Positions 24,402 to 33,022 of a DNA stretch of 64,000 bases are shown here, in pieces. Positions within the stretch are counted from its first letter, which is position 1. Each line of letters starts with the position of its first letter. Under the pieces are notes generated by a model, which worked only from the letters and a program-made list of their open reading frames with translations, did not search any database and was not told the DNA's origin. Source of the DNA: an uncultured Collinsella sp. (GTDB lineage: Bacteria > Actinomycetota > Coriobacteriia > Coriobacteriales > Coriobacteriaceae); the NCBI GenBank assembly GCA_937995345.1, contig CALKKS010000007.1:124001-188000 (forward strand), written 5' to 3'. Made by a program: the position numbers and the translations under genes.

Positions 24402-26539
24402 TTGCGACGCCCGCCTCCGTTGGCGCCCTGACGCCCCTGGGCCGCGCGATTGCGACCGGCAGTGTTCTGTGCGCGCGACATGCCGCCGTGCCCCTTGCTG
24501 CCTTTGGGTCCCTTGCCGCCAGCACCACCGTGCGGCTTGCCGCCCTTCTTGCCGGTGCCATGCCCACCGCCAGCAGACGTCTCGCCCGGGCGCGGCGGCA
24601 CGGGGCGAATCAGGCAATGCTTGGTGTAGCCGATCAGGTCGCGACGGCCGGCTTTTTCCAGCGCCTCGCGCACGAGCTTGTAGTTCTCGGGCTTGCGATA
24701 TTGGATGAGCGCACGCTGCATGGCCTTCTCGTGCGGGTCGCGTGCCACGTAGATCGGCTGCATGGTGCGTGGGTCCACGCCGGTGTAGTACATGCAGGTC
24801 GACATAGTGGACGGGGTGGGGTAGAAGTCCTGCACCTGCTCGGGCATGTAGCCCATGTCGCGCACGGCCTCGGCAAGGTCCACAGCTTCCTTCATCGTTG
24901 AGCCGGGATGGCTCGAGATCAGGTACGGCACCACATACTGTTTAAGTCCGTATTCGCGGTTCAGGCGTTCAAATTTACGGCAGAACGCGTCGTAGACGGC
25001 GCGGCTCGGCTTGCCCATCACGGAGAGCACCGCGTCGCTCACGTGCTCGGGCGCTACGCGCAGCTGGCCCGAGACATGGTGCTCCAGCAGCTCGCGCAAA
25101 AACTCGTCCGAGGCATCGGCCATGGTGTAGTCAAAGCGGATGCCGCTGCGCACAAAGATCTTCTTGACGCCCGGCAGCTGACGCAGATCGCGCAACAGCT
25201 GCGTATAGCCGCTCTCGTCGACCACCATGTTCTTGCACACGCTCGGCCACAGGCAGCGCTTGTTCTTGCATACGCCGTGTTTGAGCTGCTTGTCACAGGC
25301 CGGGCGGCTAAAGTTTGCTGTCGGTCCGCCCACGTCGTTGATGTAGCCCTTAAACTCCGGGTCGCGCGTGAGTAGCTCGGCCTCGCGCATAATCGAATCG
25401 TGGCTGCGCATCTGCAGCACGCGGCCCTGGTGGAAGGTGAGCGCGCAAAACGAGCACTCGCCAAAGCAGCCGCGGTTGGAGCTGATGGAAAACTTGATCT
25501 CGGCAAAGGCCGGCACGCCGCCCGCCGCGTCGTAGTCGGGATGCCAATCGCGTGCGTAGGGGAGTTCGGCCACCTCGTCCATCTCGTCGGTGGTGAGCGT
25601 TGCCGACGGCGGGTTCTGCACCACGTAGACGTTGTTGGGGTAGGGCTCCACCAGGCGATGACCGGTAATGGGGTCCATGTTTTGCTGCTGCACGTTAAAG
25701 CTGCGTGCGTAGTTGAGCTTGTCGGACGAAAGGTCGTCCCAGCTGGGCAGCAGGTCGTAGTCGTAGACTTCGTCGAGCGAGTTGGTACGGTAGACGGTGC
25801 CGTTGATGTAGGTGATCTGGTCGATGGGCAGCCCGGCGTCGAGCGCGTCGGCGATCTCGACGATCGCGTGCTCGCCCATGCCGTAGATGAGGATATCCGC
25901 ACCCGAGTCGAGCAGCACCGAACGCTTGAGCTTGTCCTGCCAGTAGTCATAGTGTGCCAGACGACGCAGGCTCGCCTCGATGCCGCCGATGATGATGGGG
26001 GCGTCCTTGAACGTCTGGCGGATGAGATTGCCGTAGACCGTGACGGCTCGGTTGGGACGGCGCCCCTCCTCGCCGCCGGGGGTATAGGCATCGGTGTGGC
26101 GGCGGTGCTTGGTCACCGAATAGTGGTTGACCATGGAGTCCATGTTGCCGGCGCTGACGAGAAAGCCCAGGCGCGGCTCGCCGAGCACGCTGATGCTGGC
26201 GGGATCGGTCCAGTCGGGTTGGCAGATAATGCCCACCTTGTAACCGTGTGCATCAAGGACGCGGCTGACGATGGCCATGCCAAAACTGGGATGGTCCACG
26301 TAGGCGTCGCCGCAGATGTAGACGAAGTCGCACTGGTCCCAGCCGCGCGCATCCATGTCGGTGCGGGTGACGGGAAGGAACTTATCGCGGCCCGGACGCC
26401 AGGGACGGGCGTGCGTCGCTTGGGAATGCTTGGTGTGGGCGACCGTGGCCTGCGCCTTGCCGCCGCGCTTTTGCTGCTGGCCCTGTTTACCCTGCAGACT
26501 GCGCTGGTTGTTCTGAGCGTGCTGAGGCTTTTTTGCCAC
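24398..26539 (-). CDS. ygiQ: YgiQ-family radical SAM protein
   Basis: A 713-aa radical SAM protein of the UPF0313/YgiQ family with an N-terminal region (FLPVTRTDMDARGWDQCDFVYICGDAYVDHPSFG) typical of the family and the cluster motif CFGECSFC (CxxxCxxC). The C-terminal tail is rich in Gly, Lys and Arg. The reaction is not established for the family. GTG 26539 is chosen because GGGAGGG lies just before it; the frame runs 57 codons further upstream without a good start and through a repeat. Transcription converges on the CPBP gene. Confidence 0.88.
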   Translation of the reverse strand: MAKKPQHAQNNQRSLQGKQGQQQKRGGKAQATVAHTKHSQATHARPWRPGRDKFLPVTRTDMDARGWDQCDFVYICGDAYVDHPSFGMAIVSRVLDAHGYKVGIICQPDWTDPASISVLGEPRLGFLVSAGNMDSMVNHYSVTKHRRHTDAYTPGGEEGRRPNRAVTVYGNLIRQTFKDAPIIIGGIEASLRRLAHYDYWQDKLKRSVLLDSGADILIYGMGEHAIVEIADALDAGLPIDQITYINGTVYRTNSLDEVYDYDLLPSWDDLSSDKLNYARSFNVQQQNMDPITGHRLVEPYPNNVYVVQNPPSATLTTDEMDEVAELPYARDWHPDYDAAGGVPAFAEIKFSISSNRGCFGECSFCALTFHQGRVLQMRSHDSIMREAELLTRDPEFKGYINDVGGPTANFSRPACDKQLKHGVCKNKRCLWPSVCKNMVVDESGYTQLLRDLRQLPGVKKIFVRSGIRFDYTMADASDEFLRELLEHHVSGQLRVAPEHVSDAVLSVMGKPSRAVYDAFCRKFERLNREYGLKQYVVPYLISSHPGSTMKEAVDLAEAVRDMGYMPEQVQDFYPTPSTMSTCMYYTGVDPRTMQPIYVARDPHEKAMQRALIQYRKPENYKLVREALEKAGRRDLIGYTKHCLIRPVPPRPGETSAGGGHGTGKKGGKPHGGAGGKGPKGSKGHGGMSRAQNTAGRNRAAQGRQGANGGGRRN

Positions 26540-26576
26540 GATCCCTCCCGGTGTTTGTATGCTGCACGTAATTGTA

Positions 26577-26611
26577 ACCAGTCTTTTTGGGACGGGGCTA
26601 AAAAGACTGGT
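26577..26611. repeat. GGGACGGGG-loop palindrome, copy 1
   Basis: ACCAGTCTTTTT and AAAAAGACTGGT are perfect arms around GGGACGGGGCT. It lies between the divergent ygiQ and YoaK-type genes. The same TTTTT-GGGACGGGG-AAAAA centre with different arms occurs at 48003-48041. Confidence 0.75.
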
Positions 26612-26792
26612 GGAGAACACGAGCTGGTGGATCGGTGCGTCGATGCGGGCGTCGTTTGTTTCCAGACTGTGTATCCCTGCGCTGAAGGGGCCGTCTCGCG
26701 CGCAAGCCATGTTGTCAATGGGTTACAGTATGAACGGCGGCTATATGTCCGCCAACGCACGAGAGAGTCGTCAACAAGGAGGATGCACGACG

Positions 26793-27512
26793 ATGCAGCG
26801 TGCCAAACAGATATCGGAGTCTATTGAGCTGGGCATCATCTTGGCGCTCGCCGGTGGCTTTATGGATGTGTATTCGTACATTGGGCGCGATCATGTTTTC
26901 GCCAACGCGCAGACGGGCAACATCCTGCTCGTGGGCGTGAGCATCTCGGAGGGCAACTGGGCGCTGGCGGGGCGTTACTTCTTTCCCGTGGTGTCGTTTG
27001 CCGTGGGTATTATGCTTGCCGACCTGGTTCACGAGCGGTTTGGCAGTGTGATTCACTGGCGCCAGGTGACGGTGTTCTTTGAAGCCGTCATCTTGCTGGG
27101 CGTGAGCTTTATCCCGGGCGGCGATTTCAACCTGCTTGCCAACTGCCTTACCTCATTTGCCTGCGGCATGCAGGTCGAGAGCTTTCGCAAGATTCATGGA
27201 CACGGCATCGCCACGACGATGTGTATCGGCAACCTCCGTAATGCCTTGCAAAACGTGGACGATTACATCATCACCCATAAGCGCGGCTTTTTGGAAAACG
27301 GCCTGCTGTACTTTGGCGTGATCTTTACCTTTGTGTTTGGCGCTGTGTTGGGCAACTGGTGTATTGAGCGCATAGGCCTGCACGCCATCGTCGTGGCGAG
27401 CGTGCTGCTGTTTGTCGCGTTTGCCATCATGTTCATCGACCGCGAGCGCGACTTGCACAGGAAATGGGCCCGCATCATAGCTGACTGGCAGACCACGAGT
27501 CTTAAGCGCTAA
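26793..27512 (+). CDS. YoaK/DUF1275-family membrane protein
   Basis: A 239-aa integral membrane protein of the YoaK (DUF1275) family with six or so hydrophobic helices. Signatures are GGFMDVYSYIGRDHVFANAQTGNILLVG near the start and QVESFRKIHGHGIATTMCIGNLR in the middle. Its transport or other function is unknown. ATG 26793 has AAGGAGG (26776-26782) at 10 bp; the upstream extension is not needed. Single gene, divergent from ygiQ. Confidence 0.85.
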   Translation: MQRAKQISESIELGIILALAGGFMDVYSYIGRDHVFANAQTGNILLVGVSISEGNWALAGRYFFPVVSFAVGIMLADLVHERFGSVIHWRQVTVFFEAVILLGVSFIPGGDFNLLANCLTSFACGMQVESFRKIHGHGIATTMCIGNLRNALQNVDDYIITHKRGFLENGLLYFGVIFTFVFGAVLGNWCIERIGLHAIVVASVLLFVAFAIMFIDRERDLHRKWARIIADWQTTSLKR

Positions 27513-27519
27513 GGTGCAT

Positions 27520-27578
27520 GTTCGTAACAACATTCAGGAGCCAGAAAAACTATCTAGCTCCTGAATGTTGTTACGAAC
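27520..27578. repeat. Perfect 22-bp inverted repeat
   Basis: The arms at 27520-27541 and 27557-27578 are perfectly complementary (start GTTCGTAACAACATTCAGG) with a 15-nt loop. It lies between two convergent genes. No U-run is present, so it is a palindromic element and not a simple terminator. Only one copy is in the window. Confidence 0.85.
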
Positions 27579-27591
27579 TGCTTTTTGCGAT

Positions 27592-28131
27592 TTATTCGAG
27601 ATGCTCTTCAATCCGAGCCCTCAGAAGGGCAATGGCTGTGGGTATTCCAATTGCGGCGGCTAATTCGGCTTTATCCAAAACCTGTATGCTAAAGCACGAT
27701 TGTTTATCACATTGAAGGACGATAACTGAAGATAGCTTCACTTCCCGTTGACTGAATATATCGTAATCTCCAGATAGGAAGTTACCTTTTATTGTGTAAT
27801 TCGGTATGTTCGTTACGCACTTCATCTCAAGTCTGTTTAGGCCATAATCGAACACCGCTACTTCCTTGTGTTCGATGATGAGCGCAACCCTGGGCATGTT
27901 ACTAAAACCACCGTCGACGACAGTAAAGAGTTTTTCATTTGCATCGTCATAAACGGTATATTTAAGGCTCAATAGCTGTCCTAGTGGACCCGTGAACCCA
28001 TGTCTTTTGATATCGAGGTTGTCTCCAGCTGGGTTGATGAGAGCTAGAGCATGCGGATAAGGGTTACCTTCAATTGAGATTCGATATTCGTTTGTAGCCG
28101 TCTTGCTCGATTTAGGACCAGTAGCCAACAC
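27592..28131 (-). CDS. LURP-one-like (YxjI-type) protein
   Basis: A 179-aa protein built of repeated short beta strands like the LURP-one/Tubby-like fold of B. subtilis YxjI: YRISIEG, YTVYDDANEKLFTVVDG, ALIIEHKEVAVFDYG, YTIKGNFLSGDYDIF, ending in AAAIGIPTAIALL. The biochemical role of the family in bacteria is unclear; membrane-lipid interaction is suspected. The GTG start follows GAGGCGA. This gene and its upstream region are visibly richer in A+T than the rest of the window, suggesting recent acquisition. No partner genes are present. Confidence 0.6.
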   Translation of the reverse strand: MLATGPKSSKTATNEYRISIEGNPYPHALALINPAGDNLDIKRHGFTGPLGQLLSLKYTVYDDANEKLFTVVDGGFSNMPRVALIIEHKEVAVFDYGLNRLEMKCVTNIPNYTIKGNFLSGDYDIFSQREVKLSSVIVLQCDKQSCFSIQVLDKAELAAAIGIPTAIALLRARIEEHLE

Positions 28132-28542
28132 GTGTCATCGCCTCGATCGAATTGGAACCGACTTCTGCTTCGTGCGGAGAATTACGCTGTACGTTGCAGT
28201 GCAAGCAGCTGCAATAACAACATGGGCAATTTCTAACAAAATGAATGACGCTATTTGCTGCATGCATGTTATTTACTATAAAGTATCCTTTTATAAACGT
28301 ATTGTCAAACATATATTGCTAAAACAGAAACAATTTTAGACTGAGTTGGTCGTATTCTTTGGGCGATTGCTCCTATAATCTAGCCCTCGCTGCTGTTGGG
28401 AGGGAAGGACTAGGGCTCCGTTATTATGTTGAAACGCTTTAACACTTTTGATGTTCTCGCGTGTTTTTTGTTTCAAAAGCGTTAGGATGGGACTCATAGC
28501 GTGGGGCGTAATGGGTGCCCCGCACACGATGGGAGGCTATCA
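28132..28542. other. AT-rich spacer and alcohol dehydrogenase leader
   Basis: The first 200 bp are AT-rich with no gene. TATAAT (28373-28378) is a strong -10 without a clear -35. The 160-nt leader after it contains AGCCCT/AGGGCT (28382-28416), and AACGCTTT (28431-28438) that can pair with AAAGCGTT near 28480. GGGGC/GCCCC lies just before the ribosome site GGGAGG. These may be operators or leader hairpins. Confidence 0.4.
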
Positions 28543-29709
28543 ATGGCTAATCGTTTCGTTCTCAATACCATCTCTTATCATGGTTCCGGCGCCATCAAGG
28601 AGATCCCCGGCGAGCTCCAGCGTCGCGGCTACAAGAAGATTTTCGTCTGCTCCGATCCCGACCTGGTCAAGTTTGGCGTTACCGCCAAGGTGACCGACGA
28701 GCTCGACGCCGCCGGCATCGCTTGGAGCCTCTACTCCGAGATCAAGCCCAACCCCACTATCCAGAACGTCAAGGACGGCGTCGAGGCCTTCAAGGCCGCC
28801 GAGGCTGACGCTATCGTGACCATCGGTGGCGGCTCCTCCATGGACACCGCCAAGGCCATCGGCATCATCATCAATAACCCCGAGTTCGCCGACGTCCGCA
28901 GCCTTGAGGGCGTTGCTCCCACCAAGAACCACGCCGTGTTCACCATCGCCGTGCCGACGACCGCCGGTACCGCTGCTGAGGTGACCATCAACTACGTCAT
29001 CACCGACCCCGAGAAGGTCCGCAAGTTCGTGTGCGTCGACACCAACGACGCCCCCGAGGTCGCCGTCGTCGACCCCGACATGATGGCTTCCATGCCCGCC
29101 GGCCTCACCGCTTCCACCGGCATGGACGCTCTGACCCACGCCATCGAGGGCTACACCACCAAGGGCGCCTGGGAGCTCTCCGACATGTTCCACTTTGAGG
29201 CTATTAAGCTGATCAGCGAGAACCTGCGCGACTCCGTTGCCGAGGCCAAGTCCGGCCAGCCCGGCTCCGGCCGCGAGGGCATGGCCCTTGGTCAGTATGT
29301 CGCCGGCATGGGCTTCTCCAACGTTGGCCTGGGTATCGACCACGCCATGGCTCACACCCTGTCCGCTCACTACGACACCCCGCACGGCGTCGCTTGCGCC
29401 ATGCTGCTGCCGATCGCCATGGAGTTCAACAAGCCGGTTTGCGCCGAGCGCCTGGCCAAGGTTGCCGTCGCCATGGGCGTTGACACCACGGGCATGAGCA
29501 CCGACGAGGCTGCCGACGCCGCCATCGCCGCCGTCAAGCAGCTCTCTGCCGACGTGAACATCCCGCACGTCTGCGAGGCCATGAAGGCTGACGAGATCGA
29601 GGTCCTGGCCAAGGACGCCATGGCCGACGCCTGCTTCCCGGGTAACCCGCGCGAGGCGACGCTCGACGACGTTATCGAGCTCTTCAAGAAGATCTGCCCG
29701 GCTGCCTAG
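28543..29709 (+). CDS. Iron-containing alcohol dehydrogenase
   Basis: A 388-aa group III (Fe-type) alcohol dehydrogenase, NAD(P)H-linked, probably reducing an aldehyde to regenerate NAD+ during fermentation. The cofactor site GGGSSMDTAKAIG, the TTAGTAAEVT loop, GMDALTHAIEGY and GIDHAMAHTLSAHYDTPHG supply the Asp/His metal ligands. Substrate could be acetaldehyde, lactaldehyde or butyraldehyde. Codon use is strongly biased to C-ending codons, a sign of high expression. GGGAGG precedes the ATG; a strong terminator follows, so it is a single-gene unit. Confidence 0.93.
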   Translation: MANRFVLNTISYHGSGAIKEIPGELQRRGYKKIFVCSDPDLVKFGVTAKVTDELDAAGIAWSLYSEIKPNPTIQNVKDGVEAFKAAEADAIVTIGGGSSMDTAKAIGIIINNPEFADVRSLEGVAPTKNHAVFTIAVPTTAGTAAEVTINYVITDPEKVRKFVCVDTNDAPEVAVVDPDMMASMPAGLTASTGMDALTHAIEGYTTKGAWELSDMFHFEAIKLISENLRDSVAEAKSGQPGSGREGMALGQYVAGMGFSNVGLGIDHAMAHTLSAHYDTPHGVACAMLLPIAMEFNKPVCAERLAKVAVAMGVDTTGMSTDEAADAAIAAVKQLSADVNIPHVCEAMKADEIEVLAKDAMADACFPGNPREATLDDVIELFKKICPAA

Positions 29710-29762
29710 CCCAGTTTGGTGGTCCTTCGCCCGTAGGTGTATGGTCTTTTGACTTGCTGCTG

Positions 29763-29794
29763 GCCCCGCCGTGCTACGCACGGCGGGGCTTTTT
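29763..29794 (+). terminator. Terminator of the alcohol dehydrogenase gene
   Basis: GCCCCGCCGTG/CACGGCGGGGC 11-bp perfect stem, 5-nt loop, TTTTT. Confidence 0.95.
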
Positions 29795-29868
29795 GTGCCG
29801 CGCCGATGCCCCGATATGGGCAAAACCAAGGCATGCTGCCCGCTGCGGATAGGTAGTGCACTTCCCAG

Positions 29869-30104
29869 CGTGCATTTTTGGGAGTATTCAGCAAGCTCTG
29901 AAAAATGCATAACGTTGTGAATGGGCCGCAGCGGCCCGCAGACGCCCATCGACAGCCATTGCGGGTGGGCTATCGATGAGCGGAGGGGGCTGCCACCGCG
30001 TTTTTGGTTTGCGACGACCTGCAACACTGCTGTAACCGCGTCGCTTTGCCGTTTGTGATGGGGCTGACGGGGTCCACGATGCTGAATACTCCGTTTTTTG
30101 CACG
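29869..30104. repeat. ~236-bp element with terminal inverted repeats, copy 2
   Basis: Ends CGTGCATTTTTGGGAGTATT.. (29869-29893) and the inverted ..AATACTCCGTTTTTTGCACG (30080-30104). The tips read ..CAGCA here and ..CTGCAG in copy 1, changed on both arms together. GTCC and GGGGTAC follow the right end in both copies. The interior (about 186 bp) is unlike copy 1 and has no gene. The rest of 29795-30313 holds CACGTGCAGAA twice but nothing else recognisable. Confidence 0.65.
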
Positions 30105-30313
30105 GTCCAAGGTGGGGTACCCTGAGACGAAGCAAAAAGATGCCTCATTTCTATGCAGATACCGATAGGATTTATGCAAGATTGGGATTGCAAACCGTGC
30201 ACGTGCAGAAAACCGGTGCGGGGACGTCTGGAGGCGGTTCGGCTCCTGGGGCATTGCACGTGCAGAACGGTTAAAATCGGGACTCGGTCTTAGTTTTACT
30301 TGGAAGGATGCAT

Positions 30314-31357
30314 ATGGCTTCTAATGTTGATGCTTCTCTAGAGGAGACGCTCTCCTATATTACTGACCAGTTGAAGGCACTTACCTCGATTGCTTCGCCT
30401 ACGGGCTATACCCGTGCGGCTACTGATTATCTGATGGAGACGTTGCGCGATATGGGCTTTGGGCCTGAGCGTTCTAATAAAGGTAACGTGCTGGTTGAGC
30501 TTGGTGGCGAGGGCGAGCCGCTCGTACTGGCGAGCCATGTCGATACCCTGGGTGCCATGGTGCGCTCCATCAAGGACAATGGTCGCCTGCGTCCCACGAC
30601 GCTCGGCGGGCATCAGTGGCCTACGGCCGATGGCGAGAACTGCACCGTTTACACGCGCGATGGCAATGTCTACACGGGTGTGGTTCTCAACACCGAGCCT
30701 TCGGCGCATGTGGCCGATGAACCGGTCAAGACCATCGAGAAGAACATGGAGATCTTGCTCGACGAGAATGTCGACAGCAAGGACGACGTGCTCGAGCTGG
30801 GCATTCAGACTGGTGACATCATCGCTATGGATCCGCGTACCACGGTGACGGAGAGCGGCTACATCAAGAGCCGCTTCTTGGACGACAAACTGTCCGCGTC
30901 GATTCTGCTGGGTTTGGCCCGCGCCGTTGCTGGCGGCGAGGTGACGCTTTCGCGCAAGGTATCGCTGCTCTTTACGGTGTACGAGGAGGTCGGCCACGGC
31001 GGTGCCTTTGTGCCGGCCGACACGCGCGAGATGATCAGCGTGGACATGGGCTGCGTGGGCGACGACCTTGGCTGCACCGAGCGCATGGTTTCGATTTGCG
31101 CCAAGGATTCGGGTGGTCCGTACAACTACGACCTGGTAACCACGCTGTCCAACATCGCGCGCGAGCTGGAGCTCGATTACGCCATCGACGTGTACCCGCA
31201 TTACGGCTCCGACGTCGAGGCCACGCTCTCGGCCGGCTACGACATTCGCCATGGTCTGATCGGCCCCGGCGTGTACGCGAGCCACAACTACGAGCGCAGC
31301 CACATCGACGGTGTGCGTAACACCTTTGAGCTGGTCTGCGCCTACGTTCAGCGCTAA
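30314..31357 (+). CDS. M42-family metallopeptidase (glutamyl/deblocking aminopeptidase type)
   Basis: A 347-aa cytoplasmic aminopeptidase of family M42, acting on short peptides as large oligomeric shells. Visible are LASHVDTLGAMV (first metal His/Asp), the SRFLDDKLSASILL bridging aspartate, the catalytic EE in FTVYEEVGHGGA, DMG and the final SHNYERSHIDG histidine. Length is normal. Two ATGs occur at 30308 and 30314; the second gives a proper distance to GGAAGG. Single gene. Confidence 0.9.
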   Translation: MASNVDASLEETLSYITDQLKALTSIASPTGYTRAATDYLMETLRDMGFGPERSNKGNVLVELGGEGEPLVLASHVDTLGAMVRSIKDNGRLRPTTLGGHQWPTADGENCTVYTRDGNVYTGVVLNTEPSAHVADEPVKTIEKNMEILLDENVDSKDDVLELGIQTGDIIAMDPRTTVTESGYIKSRFLDDKLSASILLGLARAVAGGEVTLSRKVSLLFTVYEEVGHGGAFVPADTREMISVDMGCVGDDLGCTERMVSICAKDSGGPYNYDLVTTLSNIARELELDYAIDVYPHYGSDVEATLSAGYDIRHGLIGPGVYASHNYERSHIDGVRNTFELVCAYVQR

Positions 31358-31409
31358 CGATGCAGCGGCCTCGGCTGGCACGGCAGTACCGACCGAGGCC
31401 GTCCTCTCT

Positions 31410-31478
31410 AAGTTGCGGTGAAATAGGGACTGTTTAAGCGTTTCAAGCGCGAAAACAGTCCCTATTTCACCGCAACTT
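31410..31478. repeat. 69-bp palindromic element, copy A
   Basis: Outer arms AAGTTGCGGTGAAATA and complement, inner arms GGGACTGTTT/AAACAGTCCC, 17-nt loop starting AAGCGTTTCAAGC. A weak terminator-like stem for the peptidase gene (GGCCTCGG/CCGAGGCC, 31370-31401) lies just before it. Confidence 0.92.
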
Positions 31479-31495
31479 ATCGGGGGGCAGCGCCG

Positions 31496-32869
31496 TTATC
31501 TCTGCACGTGCCGTAGCACCTCAACGGCGGCGCTTACCTCTATCGTGCGGCGCTCGAGACCGCGGCGGATGGCCTTGAGGCGATTGTCCGCCGTTGCCCA
31601 TGCGCTTTGTGAGAGGATTTCGACCGCCTCGTCGACGAACCCATCGAGGTGCGATGCATCGAACCAGTCGAGTGAGTCGGCAAATGCCAGCTGGGTGGAA
31701 GGGTCCGGCCCAAACGGTTTGGCGGCAAACCCAAACTCCCCGGTAACGAGCATGGCGGTTGGCACGTTGTACCACAGGCAATTGCCGCTATCGAACAGCG
31801 GTGCAGGCCGTATTTCCAGCGTGTCGACGTTGCGGATGATGCCGAAGTTTCGCCAGTGGCGGTCGCTGTTGGCCAAGAGGGCATCGCAGACGATCATCTG
31901 CGACATGGATCTTCTCACGGCAGCTTCGTCAGCCCCGTGCCTGCCAAGATACCGGCAGTATCGATCGTATGTCGAGCTTCCTCGCTGACCACCAAGTGCG
32001 TCCCTGATATAAGCGGCCGGCACGTATTCCTCGCGGCCATTAAGAAAGTCATCGCATAGACATACGGGCCCGTCGAACATGCGCTCGACCGTATAGGGAA
32101 CAAACTCGCCTTTGGATAGCAGACGCCGATGTAGAGCTGTTGCAACCGCCTCGTTAAACGGTCGCTGATCGTCCATTCCGCACCCTTTGGCCAGGATGCG
32201 AACGCCATTGCGGATCATCCAGGATTTGGGGAGCTCGCCCTCGGACGTATTGTCAGGATTTTTTAGTCCGATGCCTTCAAGCCAGCCTGAACGTTGCTCG
32301 GGTGTCGACCGTTCAAAATCGTTCTCGAAGTAATTGAGGTGCTGCCAATCGAGCTCATCGCAGTCGACCGGCCTCAGCCAGTAACAATCCGAAAGCGAAA
32401 GGCCAAGACACTGAACCGGAACTTCAATACCGCTGTCAATTCCCAGCTCGCGATAGCGCGAGATGAGTCCGGGACGGACGTCGGGCACCGACCGGTGGCT
32501 CCACCACGTGTTGAGTGCCCGTTTATTCACCGTTGGGGAAGAGCTCGAGCACGTGCCAAACGGCATCCTTCGCGTATCGAGTATCTCGGCAATTTCAAAG
32601 GAAAACTCGCGGGTGGGGTCAAATGAGACATGCGCGACCTCGTGGTCGGCTGACATCAACGTGAACTTGCGCCCTACGTCAGCTGCGGGACGGCGCCCGC
32701 GCTTACGGACCTTTTGATAGCCAATCGCGGAATCGTACTCAACCATTTTCCGTCCACCGACGATATCGCACGCGAGCGTTCCCGATGCAGCCAGTTGCGA
32801 TATGCGAGCCTTCGTAACGCCCAGCAGACGCGCGGCGTCACCCATGGATATATAATTGGAAGTACTCAT
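31496..32869 (-). CDS. HTH-HipA-like kinase fusion protein
   Basis: A 457-aa single-chain protein. Residues 1-50 form a helix-turn-helix of the MerR/excisionase kind (SMGDAARLLGVTKARISQLAASG). Residues about 210-450 look like the C-terminal lobe of a HipA-type kinase: VRILAKGC, the catalytic NSDRHWRN (334-341) and the metal-binding FDSG (D360). HipA proteins phosphorylate targets such as glutamyl-tRNA synthetase and normally pair with a separate HipB repressor. Here the DNA-binding part is fused in front. ATG 32869 follows GAGGTG. The gene has its own promoter inside a dyad and is flanked by inverted copies of the 69-bp palindrome. Target and toxicity are unknown. Confidence 0.72.
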   Translation of the reverse strand: MSTSNYISMGDAARLLGVTKARISQLAASGTLACDIVGGRKMVEYDSAIGYQKVRKRGRRPAADVGRKFTLMSADHEVAHVSFDPTREFSFEIAEILDTRRMPFGTCSSSSPTVNKRALNTWWSHRSVPDVRPGLISRYRELGIDSGIEVPVQCLGLSLSDCYWLRPVDCDELDWQHLNYFENDFERSTPEQRSGWLEGIGLKNPDNTSEGELPKSWMIRNGVRILAKGCGMDDQRPFNEAVATALHRRLLSKGEFVPYTVERMFDGPVCLCDDFLNGREEYVPAAYIRDALGGQRGSSTYDRYCRYLGRHGADEAAVRRSMSQMIVCDALLANSDRHWRNFGIIRNVDTLEIRPAPLFDSGNCLWYNVPTAMLVTGEFGFAAKPFGPDPSTQLAFADSLDWFDASHLDGFVDEAVEILSQSAWATADNRLKAIRRGLERRTIEVSAAVEVLRHVQR

Positions 32870-32884
32870 CTGCCGCATCACCTC

Positions 32885-32937
32885 GTTAAGTATTCTAATC
32901 GTTAAATATAACAATCACAAACATCATAATACTTAAC
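32885..32937 (-). promoter_or_regulatory. Promoter and flanking operator of the HTH-HipA-like gene
   Basis: On the minus strand TTGTGA (32915-32920), 17-bp spacer, TAGAAT (32892-32897). GTTAAGTATT (32885-32894) and its exact complement AATACTTAAC (32928-32937) bracket the promoter. Autorepression by the fused HTH domain is the obvious reading. Confidence 0.75.
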
Positions 32938-32938
32938 A

Positions 32939-33007
32939 AAGTTGCGGTGAAATAGGGACTGTTTGGCGGCTTGAAACGCTTAAACAGTCCCTATTTCACC
33001 GCAACTT
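32939..33007. repeat. 69-bp palindromic element, copy B
   Basis: Arms identical to copy A. The 17-nt loop is the reverse complement of A's loop over 13 nt, so A and B are in opposite orientation on either side of the HTH-HipA-like gene. Confidence 0.92.
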
Positions 33008-33022
33008 ATGAAGGGGATGGGG

